Shown: positions 41,382 through 48,282 of the stretch, one piece after another
Numbering within the stretch: position 1 is the first letter of the stretch
Layout of the letters: each line of letters opens with the position of its first letter
NCBI RefSeq assembly: GCF_020181035.1
Contig: NZ_JAIQYY010000013.1
Location: 1-64,000, forward strand
Direction: 5' to 3'
Source of the DNA: Streptomyces sp. CoH27
GTDB lineage: Bacteria; Actinomycetota; Actinomycetes; Streptomycetales; Streptomycetaceae
Length of the DNA stretch: 64,000 nt
Translations under genes and position numbers: made by a program
The notes under the pieces: generated by a model
What the model was told of the DNA's origin: nothing
What the model saw: only the letters and a program-made list of their open reading frames with translations
The model's database searches: none

Positions 41382-43253
41382 ATGAGCGGCGCGCAGCGAT
41401 GGGCGCCGCACGAGATCGCCGGCGCTGAGATCGATGCCCTTGCGCGTGGCTGCACTGGGGCGGACGTTGCTCTACTTCTGCGGCGGGCCGAGCGTAGCCG
41501 TACGCTGCTCATGCTACGAGCTCTGCTGGACGAGGCGGAGCGCTACAAGGGTGTCACTGACCCCCTGCCGCCCCCGAGCGCAGCATGGGAGCTCCTCGAT
41601 CGCGTTCAGCAGACGTCACCAGCAGACCTGAATGCGGTACTCACCTATCCCTACGTGAGTAACTGGGCAGGGCACGCCCTGCGCCGGCTGCGAGGCCGCG
41701 TCAGCGACGCCAGTCCACCGTGGGTACATCTCGGGCATTTGCACAGCGTTGCCGCCGCAGCATCGATCCGTGCCGGGCTGGATGTACGGCTCCGGGTGCC
41801 GGTACGAGACGGTTCGGTGGCCCTGCCCTCCCTCGGTCTTGCCCATCTGCCAAGGGTGGCAGCTACTTCGGCGGCCGAGGATACACAGATGCCGGTGGCC
41901 GAGGTGTGCACGGCGTCGGGACGCACGGAGATCCGCTGGGGCGAGGCGGTCGTCAGACTGCCAGACAACTTGGCTGACGACGCGCCAGGATGGTCAGGAC
42001 TCCGTCGGCTTGCCTTTACCTCGGGCCAGCACACGCTCTCCGTGCTGATCGACGACCTCGACCTCTACCGGGGCCTGTACGGCCCCAGCGAACCCGGCCG
42101 CATCGAGGCTGCTGAGCTGCGCGCATGGCAACGCGCACTGGAGGAGGCCTGGATGCTCGTCTGCCGCCATCTCCCGCAGCAAGTTGAGGCCATGTCCTCA
42201 GTGCTTGACGTCCTCGTACCCGTGCCCGCCCCCGGCAGATTTCAGATCGCGAGCGCTTCGAGCGGGGAGGCCTTCGGCGGGGTAGTCATGTCACGGCCCG
42301 AGAGTCCTGCAATGCTCGCCGCCACTCTGGTCCACGAGTCCCAGCACATCCTGCTGGGCGGTCTCCTCCATCTCGTGGCACTTCACGACAACGATCCAGA
42401 GCCGCGTTTCTACGCCCCCTGGCGCGACGATCCGCGTCCGGTCGGCGGACTACTGCAGGGCGTTTACGCGTTCTTTGGAGTGACCCGATTTTGGCGCGCT
42501 CTGTATCGTGCCCAAGTTGAAGGGCTGCACCGTACCGCCGCATTCGAATTCGCGCGATGGCGCGCCGCGACCTGTCAGGCGCTCGATTCGCTGAACAACG
42601 ACCGTGCCCTCACCGGAGTAGGAAGACGGGTTCTGAAGCAGATCGAGACCGAACTCAGGCCCTGGCGGGAGGAGTGTGTTCCGGCGGACATCGCAGCAGC
42701 CGCCAAGAAGCTGGGAAATGACCACGAGGTCACCTGGCGACTGCATCATCTGCAGCCCGATCTGCGGACAGTGGCCCAGGTGGCGCAGGCCTGGCTCGCC
42801 GACACTCGGTCCGGGGCGGGACCCACGCGCGGTCAGGACGGCCTCGGGCCGGACAAACTCGCCTCCGAACCTACCGCCTTTGGGCCGCGCACTCGCGCAG
42901 AACTGATCAACTGTCAGGTCAGCGCATCCGATTCGTGTGTCGGATACGCAGAGTTGGAAGCCAAGGCGAGCCCAGCGGACCGGGCCTTCGTCGCTGGTGA
43001 TTATGCCGATGCCTGGAACGCCTACCGCGCGGAGATCGCCAAGTCTCCGGATTCCCCGACTTCCTGGGTCGGCTTCGCTCTCGCCTGGGCGTCCCTCGCC
43101 CCGACTCCCGGAGCTGAGCTGTTGCTCCGGCGTCCGGCCCTTGTGCGCGCAGTGCACCGTCAATTGCATGCTCGGGGCCATCGACCGGAGCCGAACGAAG
43201 TTGCCAGCTGGATTGCTACCCAATGGCCGCACGCCATCTCCAGTCACGACTGA
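41382..43253 (+). CDS. HExxH-domain protein, putative peptide hydroxylase (unit 2)
   Basis: A 623-aa protein. The N-terminal half carries the HEXXH domain seen alone or fused to radical-SAM maturases in FxsA-type RiPP clusters: HEIAGAEIDALARG...TLLMLRALLDEA at the start and the metal motif TLVHESQHILLGGLLHL (His318, Glu319, His322). Recent work on this family points to iron/2-oxoglutarate-dependent peptide beta-hydroxylation rather than proteolysis; I recall this from general knowledge. Past about residue 450 the protein is more variable. No ribosome site is visible before ATG 41382. No radical-SAM gene is nearby. Its 3' end overlaps the facing gene by 10 bp. Confidence 0.65.
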   Translation: MSGAQRWAPHEIAGAEIDALARGCTGADVALLLRRAERSRTLLMLRALLDEAERYKGVTDPLPPPSAAWELLDRVQQTSPADLNAVLTYPYVSNWAGHALRRLRGRVSDASPPWVHLGHLHSVAAAASIRAGLDVRLRVPVRDGSVALPSLGLAHLPRVAATSAAEDTQMPVAEVCTASGRTEIRWGEAVVRLPDNLADDAPGWSGLRRLAFTSGQHTLSVLIDDLDLYRGLYGPSEPGRIEAAELRAWQRALEEAWMLVCRHLPQQVEAMSSVLDVLVPVPAPGRFQIASASSGEAFGGVVMSRPESPAMLAATLVHESQHILLGGLLHLVALHDNDPEPRFYAPWRDDPRPVGGLLQGVYAFFGVTRFWRALYRAQVEGLHRTAAFEFARWRAATCQALDSLNNDRALTGVGRRVLKQIETELRPWREECVPADIAAAAKKLGNDHEVTWRLHHLQPDLRTVAQVAQAWLADTRSGAGPTRGQDGLGPDKLASEPTAFGPRTRAELINCQVSASDSCVGYAELEAKASPADRAFVAGDYADAWNAYRAEIAKSPDSPTSWVGFALAWASLAPTPGAELLLRRPALVRAVHRQLHARGHRPEPNEVASWIATQWPHAISSHD

Positions 43254-44158
43254 CCGCGCACAGCTATGGCATAGGAGTAACCGACCTTGGCATTAGTGGT
43301 CACCCAACGCACCTCGTCGGACATCTGGCAGTGTGCAGACTGCACCTGGGATTCGACCAGGTCCGGCATCTCCGTACTGAGCAGAGTTGCCTTCACCCTA
43401 TGTTCAGCAAAGGGGGAGCAGGAAATCCTCAGTCCGTTCTCTCCTTTGATTACCACCCTCAGTTCGTCCGTCACGTGCGGAACTTCCGCGTAACATTTCT
43501 CCTCCCGGTCGATGTAAGTAAAGGCCCCACGCAGTGCAACTTCCACGTCGAATGAACAGCGCGTGCGGCCGGAGTCGAGCGAAACCGGTATTCGTACGGC
43601 CCCTACTTCGACCACGCGGTCATTCGCGCCGGAACCGTCGACCGGTACTTTCCTGTGGAGCTTCACGAAAGACACGGCCGGGTCGGCATCCACGCCATCG
43701 ACACACACGCGCCGCACCTGGATGCTTTCCCACTCCGGAGCCCCGGGGACTACTTCGGCAGTCATAGCGAAGGAAATCCATGGCACGAATGCAGAGGTGG
43801 GCGATTCGACATCACACGTGATGGACAGGAGAGCGTCTCCGTCGGGACGCACGACAAAGGTGTCATGTCGTCGGCGAAACCGCACGAGCTGGGGCATGTA
43901 ATCCTCAAGGTTCCGTAGATGCGCCAGTTCTCGCACGTTCTTCCGGATGGAGTCGGCCAGTATCCACAGCGCCACCGCGCCGGAGGCTATGGAGGTCGCG
44001 ATCAGCACCCAAGTCAGGACGAGGAAGAGTTCCCCCTGCGTTGCTTGGGATCTCAGGCCAACCAGGGTGCCCGCGATGGTGAGCGCTACCGAGAGGACGG
44101 CCGAGACAAAGGCGGCGAGTGCCGCACTGACCCCCTCGGACCGATGCGAACCGGCCAT
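43244..44158 (-). CDS. Two-TM hypothetical protein (unit 2)
   Basis: A 304-aa protein with two N-terminal helices (AALAAFVSAVLSVALTIAGTLVGL and LVLTWVLIATSIASGAVALWIL), a short cytoplasmic or coiled linker and a beta-rich C-terminal domain of about 210 residues. GGGAGG five bases before ATG 44158 fixes the start. Codon use and base composition are visibly less GC-biased than the chromosomal genes around, a sign of foreign origin. Overlaps the HExxH gene tail-to-tail. Unknown family. Confidence 0.6.
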   Translation of the reverse strand: MAGSHRSEGVSAALAAFVSAVLSVALTIAGTLVGLRSQATQGELFLVLTWVLIATSIASGAVALWILADSIRKNVRELAHLRNLEDYMPQLVRFRRRHDTFVVRPDGDALLSITCDVESPTSAFVPWISFAMTAEVVPGAPEWESIQVRRVCVDGVDADPAVSFVKLHRKVPVDGSGANDRVVEVGAVRIPVSLDSGRTRCSFDVEVALRGAFTYIDREEKCYAEVPHVTDELRVVIKGENGLRISCSPFAEHRVKATLLSTEMPDLVESQVQSAHCQMSDEVRWVTTNAKVGYSYAIAVRGQS

Positions 44159-44390
44159 CCAGTCCTCCCGCCGAGCCGCGGTTCCCAACCTTTGTCATTC
44201 TCTGGGAACCAGCCCTCGTCCTCAAGAGCGCGTAGGAGAAACCCAGTGACGTCAGCGGGCGATCCGCTCACTGAATGCGTATCGGTCTCGGACGACATTT
44301 CATCGATCTCACCGGCAGGCCGGGCGGGTTGAGCAGAGCGGGTCAGTCCCTAGTGGCAGTCGTAGTCGACGGAGCCGAGATAAGGACTAT

Positions 44391-44425
44391 GAACACGGCT
44401 TGACGCGGATCATCAAGCCTCGTCC
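44391..44425 (+). repeat. Recombination site C (complete element site)
   Basis: Left arm GAACACGGCTTGA, centre CGCGGATCA, right arm TCAAGCCTCGTCC, then ACAGACTCC as after site A. The gaps on either side (44159-44390 and 44426-44618) hold no gene I can support. Confidence 0.65.
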
Positions 44426-44618
44426 ACAGACTCCAGGGACATGTTGCGGCACGGCCGCCCCGGGGTGCTGTGTCAGAGAGGTGACCTGCGGGCGAGCGAT
44501 GGGCCTACCGCCGTCGGGCCACATGCAGCAGCCGCGTATGAAGGAGCCTGCCGGCCAGTGATAGGACTGGGGGACTTTGGTCACAGAGCGATGGCTTGTT
44601 GGTGCTGAGGAGGCAGGC

Positions 44619-45116
44619 ATGTTCGATGAGGCCGGTGAGGACGAGCTTCTGCTCGCCGCGATGATGCAACTCGGTGCGAAGGGCGGCTCGATAGGAGCCG
44701 CCGCTGGAGGGGCGGCCACCGGAGTTCACGGATTGGGCAGAGCTGGGGCGCGGGGCGGTGCTCGTGGAGCCGCGCGAGGCTTCAAATGGACGAAGAAGGA
44801 CGTCAGTACCACTGTTGTCGAGTTGTCCGGGGCAGTGACGGCAGTGTCCCAGCTGGTCCACAAGACTCTGGCCGATGCGGGGAATCTGATAGGCGCTGAG
44901 ACCCGGGACGACGGGGGCATCGCCGTGCGAGCGATGGTCGGCGTAGGGATGGGGGGCCTGAACCCCACGGTCGTGACGGCTGTTGTGGCCGCAGGTCCGG
45001 AAGGCGTCGCGGTGGTGGAGCTCCGCGCCGCAGGTCGTGAAGGGCTCATCAAGCGGCACCCTGCCGACAATGCTCTGGCGAAGATCACCGGTCATCTCAA
45101 AGCTGCCTCGCAGTAA
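44619..45116 (+). CDS. Gly/Ala-rich hypothetical protein (unit 3)
   Basis: A 165-aa protein starting MFDEAGEDELLLAAMMQLGAK; GAGGAGG five to six bases upstream decides the ATG at 44619 over the earlier in-frame TTG. A glycine/alanine/arginine segment (residues about 25-60) is followed by an alpha/beta region with RAMVGVGMGGLNPTVVTAVVAAG. No signal peptide; the small-residue helix could span or line a membrane but this is not clear. No family recognised. Confidence 0.5.
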   Translation: MFDEAGEDELLLAAMMQLGAKGGSIGAAAGGAATGVHGLGRAGARGGARGAARGFKWTKKDVSTTVVELSGAVTAVSQLVHKTLADAGNLIGAETRDDGGIAVRAMVGVGMGGLNPTVVTAVVAAGPEGVAVVELRAAGREGLIKRHPADNALAKITGHLKAASQ

Positions 45117-45343
45117 CGGCGGCCGCGTGGACGCAGCCCAGGGGGCGCCGCAACCTGGGCCCGGCTCTCCACGCGGCGTAACGCATCCGGGCCGGCCCGC
45201 CGCTGGTTGTCTGCCACTGTGAGCGAACCTCGACGTAGCTCAAAAGCGCGGTTCGCGGACTCCCGGACTCAAGGGGGCCTGGGTTGCCCGTGGCCCGTAT
45301 CAACACAGTTGGGTGAACCCGCCAGAGTATGGATCATGGATGC

Positions 45344-45997
45344 GTGACGAAGCGGACGAAGGACGGACCTCCGGTCGAGCAGCCAGTTCCTGAGCCGGAG
45401 CTTTCCCCGTACCAGCAGGCGATGAGGCAAAGGCTCCTCGCCGCGCCGGTGGTGGAGGCCCCCGAGCCCTGGCGGCGCATCGCGTACGCCCCGGTCGGTG
45501 GACTGCTCGGGATCGGCTTCGCCTCGCACCCCGGCACCGGCCAGGACTTGGTGATGGTCGTCTCGCACGACGGTCACGGGCTCTTCGACGCCGTCACGGG
45601 GGAGAAGATCGCGCGGGATCGTGACCCGGACGCCGAGGACGGAAACCGTGACGCGGATCCCGCTCTGTGGTGTCCTGGGTTGGGACCGGTCGCCGGAAAC
45701 AGGGTGCGCGTCGCCGGGCTTTTCGGAGGAGGACTGCACACCGCCGGCGGAGACGGTTGGAAGCTGGAGGTCGTTGCCCCGGCCTGGCCGAACGAGCGTG
45801 TCCTGCTCTCTCGCGACGGCGGTCTGCCGCACTCCGGTCCGCACGGGGAGCGCTGGTGGCACATCTTCCACTCCGACTACTCCGAGCTCCGTGCCGCCGG
45901 GTTCTCGCCCTCCGGGCAGACCCTTGCCGTGGCGACGAGCAGCGATCTGTCCCTGTGGACTCGCGGCGCCGGCCACAACCGCAGCAGTGGCGACTGA
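45344..45997 (+). CDS. Hypothetical protein with beta-propeller-like segments (unit 3)
   Basis: A 217-aa protein with GTG start at 45344; TATGGA at 45328-45333 lies ten bases before it and there is no ribosome site, so the transcript may be leaderless. Repeating strands such as GFASHPGTGQDLVMVVSHDG, HGLFDAVTGEKIARDRDP and AAGFSPSGQTLAVATSSDLSLW look like WD40/beta-propeller blades, too few for a full propeller. It ends about 140 bp before site D. Function unknown. Confidence 0.5.
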   Translation: MTKRTKDGPPVEQPVPEPELSPYQQAMRQRLLAAPVVEAPEPWRRIAYAPVGGLLGIGFASHPGTGQDLVMVVSHDGHGLFDAVTGEKIARDRDPDAEDGNRDADPALWCPGLGPVAGNRVRVAGLFGGGLHTAGGDGWKLEVVAPAWPNERVLLSRDGGLPHSGPHGERWWHIFHSDYSELRAAGFSPSGQTLAVATSSDLSLWTRGAGHNRSSGD

Positions 45998-46137
45998 CGA
46001 TCGGCTGGGACCTGGGAGTTGAGGTCGTCGGTCTGCTGATCCTCGCTGGCCGCCAGGCGCGAGGTGCCAGGTATGGCCCGTCGCGTTGCCCCGCGGTCGG
46101 CTACGGGGATGTGGCCCACCTCCACAAAGGGTTTCGT

Positions 46138-46172
46138 GAGCAAGGCTTGACCTGGATCAAGCCGCCCTTCCT
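46138..46172 (+). repeat. Recombination site D (attR-like hybrid)
   Basis: Left arm GAGCAAGGCTTGA matches the element consensus at 11 of 13 positions, centre CCTGGATCA, right arm AGCCGCCCTTCCT is DUF4291 coding sequence. Mirror image of site A. Confidence 0.6.
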
Positions 46173-46400
46173 GTGGATGATGTACCGCTGCGGCTGGGGC
46201 ACCAGGGAGGGCCAGGAGACCGTCCTCGCCGTCGAGACCGACGAGAGGCATCGAGGACGTGACCCCGCCGGCCACGGAGGTCCACGGGCTGGTGCGGGCG
46301 GGCGAACCGGAGCGGGCCCGCTGCTGCCGCCGGAGCGGCCGTACCCCCCTGGCCGGCGAAATGCTGGCGCATCTGCTTGCCCAGGGCGTCCACGGGGCGG
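46151..46400 (+). pseudogene. DUF4291-type protein gene, 3' half (decayed)
   Basis: Resumes in the frame left at 38412: TWIKPPFLWMMYRCGWGTREGQETVLAVE. The normal middle part is then missing; the next recognisable block, DVTPPATEVHGLVRAGEPERAR, is in another frame, followed by another shift to RTPLAGEMLAHLLAQGV. So after the split the 3' half lost an internal segment and took frameshifts, as expected for a non-functional gene. Boundaries are approximate. Confidence 0.65.
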
Positions 46401-46410
46401 CGGGTGCCGC

Positions 46411-46590
46411 TCAGGCCGCCTCGATGACCTCCCCGCGGATCGCCGCGGCCCACTGGACCACCAACAGCTCGTATTCGGCGCGCTCCTGGGCGGACAGGGT
46501 GCCGCCCGCGCGCAGCCAGAGCGCCCGGATCTGCTCGTTCACCTCGGCGGCAGACCGCACGGAACCAGGGGTCGGGAGTTCGGGGGACAT
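46411..46590 (-). CDS. Small conserved protein, 59 aa
   Basis: Reads MSPELPTPGSVRSAAEVNEQ, then IRALWLRAGGTLSAQERAEY and a helical end ELLVVQWAAAIRGEVIEAA. Codon bias is strong throughout and the two helices are well formed, so it is very probably real although short. I believe relatives are widespread in Streptomyces. No motif suggests a function. It lies directly beside the decayed DUF4291 end, on the opposite strand. Confidence 0.65.
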   Translation of the reverse strand: MSPELPTPGSVRSAAEVNEQIRALWLRAGGTLSAQERAEYELLVVQWAAAIRGEVIEAA

Positions 46591-46699
46591 GCGGACAGCC
46601 TAGGGGCAAGCACTGACACTGCGCTACCGGGCGGCTACGCAGAACGTATGGGCTTGGTCACCGTCGGCAGGATCGTCTCCGGTGCCCGAACTGCCGCTG

Positions 46700-47575
46700 T
46701 CAGCTTGCCGGTTCGGCCGCGTGCGGGCTCAGTACGTCGGCCGAGACCAGGGCGACGATGACGACGCCGAGGGCCACGCGGTACCAGACGAACGGCATGA
46801 AGCTCCGGTGGGAGATCCACTTCATGAACCATGCGATCACCGCGTATCCCGAGGCGAAGGCGATGGCCGTCGCGAACAGGGTCGGGCCCCAGGACACATG
46901 GCCCCCGCCGACCGAGTCCTTCACCTCGAACGCGCCCGAGGCCAGCACCGCCGGGACGGCCAACAGGAAGGAGTAGCGGGCCGCGGCCTCCCGGCGGTAG
47001 CCCATGAACAGGCCGCCGCTGATGGTCGCGCCGGAGCGGGAGACGCCGGGGATCAGGGCGCAGGCCTGGCACAGGCCGAAGATCAGGCCGTCCCTGATGC
47101 CCAGGTTCTCCAGGGACTTGCGCTGCTTGGGCACCCGGTGCCGGCCGCCGGTCTCGTCCCGGGCGGCCAGCCGGTCGGCGATGCCGATGGCCAGGCCGAC
47201 GACGATGAGCATCGTCGCGGTGATCCGCAGATCGCGGAACGGGCCCTCGATCTGGTCCTTGAGCGTCACGCCCAGCACGCCGATGGGTAGGGAGCCGACG
47301 ATCACCAGCCAGCCCGTCCGCGCGTCGTGGTCCCGGCGCGCCGCCTTGCTGAAGAGCGACCGGAACCAGGCGGCGAGGATGCGGCCGATGTCCTTGCGGA
47401 AGTAGATCAGCACCGCTGCCTCGGTGCCGATCTGGGTGATCGCCGTGAAGGCCGCGCCGGGGTCCTCCCAGCCGGAGAAGGCCGCGGTCAGCCGCAGATG
47501 CGCGCTGGAGGAGACGGGCAGGAATTCGGTCAGCCCCTGGACGAGTCCGAGGATGAGGGATTCGAACCAAGACAT
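46700..47575 (-). CDS. uppP: Undecaprenyl-diphosphatase (BacA type)
   Basis: A 291-aa membrane enzyme with about eight helices and both BacA signatures: GLVQGLTEFLPVSSSAHL (with Glu17 and Ser residues) and ALIPGVSRSGATISGGLFMG. It recycles the lipid carrier for cell-wall synthesis by dephosphorylating undecaprenyl pyrophosphate and gives bacitracin tolerance. ATG 47575 (MSWFESL) has no good ribosome site; longer in-frame starts reach to 47749 but enter non-coding-like sequence. Confidence 0.92.
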   Translation of the reverse strand: MSWFESLILGLVQGLTEFLPVSSSAHLRLTAAFSGWEDPGAAFTAITQIGTEAAVLIYFRKDIGRILAAWFRSLFSKAARRDHDARTGWLVIVGSLPIGVLGVTLKDQIEGPFRDLRITATMLIVVGLAIGIADRLAARDETGGRHRVPKQRKSLENLGIRDGLIFGLCQACALIPGVSRSGATISGGLFMGYRREAAARYSFLLAVPAVLASGAFEVKDSVGGGHVSWGPTLFATAIAFASGYAVIAWFMKWISHRSFMPFVWYRVALGVVIVALVSADVLSPHAAEPAS

Positions 47576-47666
47576 GGAGGTAATGCGTCCAGTGCTGTCG
47601 GGTAAAGAAGTGATCAAATGACGAGGGCAGCGTAGCGGGCCCACGCGACAGCAGGGACGTGGGGGG

Positions 47667-48146
47667 TCATGCCACGGCCGGGCCCTTGAGCGTCCAGCCC
47701 GGGGCCTGGGGGTGGGCCGTGAGGTCCTCGTGGTGGACCTCCTCGCCACAGGCCTGGCAGGTGACGACCGGGACCAGCGCGTGGCCGCAGCTGTGCTCGA
47801 CGACCATGGGCAGGTCCGTGCCCTGGCGCAGGTGACGGTCGCCCCATTCCTTCAGCGTCATCAGGACCGGCTCCAGCTCCAGGCCCGCCGCCGTCGCCCG
47901 GTACTCGAAGCGCTGCGGCCGCTCGCTGTAGACGCGCTTGGTGAGGATCCCGGCGTCCACGAGCCGCCGCAGCCGGGCGGCCAGGATGTCGCGCGGGGCG
48001 CCGATGTTGCGCACGAGCTGGTCGAAGCGGCCGTTGCCCAGGCAGACCTCCCGCAGGACGAGCAGGGAGTACTTCTCGCCGACCAGCGCGAGGGCGTCGG
48101 CGATGGAGCACGGGCGGGCGTCTTGCGTGGTCTTCCGGGCGGCCAT
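47667..48146 (-). CDS. HxlR family regulator with C-terminal Cys cluster
   Basis: A 159-aa winged-helix protein: SIADALALVGEKYSLLVLREVCLGNGRFDQLVRNIGAPRDILAARL is the HxlR core. After residue 115 a tail reads EHSCGHALVPVVTCQACGEEV, three or four Cys with His in zinc-ribbon-like spacing, so it may sense metal or redox. It diverges from a thiolase gene across a 136-bp gap with a strong palindrome. Confidence 0.83.
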   Translation of the reverse strand: MAARKTTQDARPCSIADALALVGEKYSLLVLREVCLGNGRFDQLVRNIGAPRDILAARLRRLVDAGILTKRVYSERPQRFEYRATAAGLELEPVLMTLKEWGDRHLRQGTDLPMVVEHSCGHALVPVVTCQACGEEVHHEDLTAHPQAPGWTLKGPAVA

Positions 48147-48194
48147 GAGGACCAGTCTAGAGGAGGGTTTGATTTTCCAACCCTGCGAGCTATG

Positions 48195-48217
48195 GTGAGT
48201 TTGGATTTCCTACTCAC
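48195..48217. promoter_or_regulatory. HxlR-type operator GTGAGT-N11-ACTCAC
   Basis: Perfect 6-bp arms with an 11-bp spacer, between the divergent hxlR-like and thiolase genes. A related half, TTTGATTTTCC at 48168-48178, repeats the spacer-like TTTGGATTTCC at 48200-48210, suggesting a second weaker site. Confidence 0.55.
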
Positions 48218-48282
48218 TGGTAGCTGCCGTAGCCCGCGGAAAGCGGTCCACGGACAGCCAGGCGGCCAAGGAGGCCCGCGCC

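Larger units (their letters stand above)
38413..46150. mobile_element. Array of three site-specifically inserted gene units within a DUF4291 gene
   Basis: A 7.7-kb insert between the DUF4291 halves. Four copies of a 35-bp site (A 38400, B 40686, C 44391, D 46138) cut it into units of 2286, 3705 and 1747 bp. Sites B and C have both element arms; A has a host left arm and D a host right arm, the pattern of attL/attR around complete element sites. Centres (CCGGGGTCA, CCTGGGTCA, CGCGGATCA, CCTGGATCA) are alike. All units carry ordinary genes; no integrase, transposase or phage gene is seen inside or elsewhere in the window. I interpret this as successive insertions by one recombinase acting in trans, resembling a cassette array. 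Confidence 0.6.

Noticed and set aside
44086..44298. A 70-codon minus-strand frame starting MSSETDTHSVSG upstream of the two-TM gene
   Set aside because: It overlaps the two-TM gene, whose start has its own ribosome site, and has no clear ribosome site itself. A short real protein cannot be fully excluded.
38413..46150. Classical integron attC sites or an integron integrase
   Set aside because: The repeats lack the attC R/L boxes and there is no integrase gene. The array is described as integron-like in layout only.
38413..46150. Prophage, ICE or insertion-sequence interpretation of the accessory region
   Set aside because: No phage structural, conjugation, replication, integrase or transposase gene was found between the sites.
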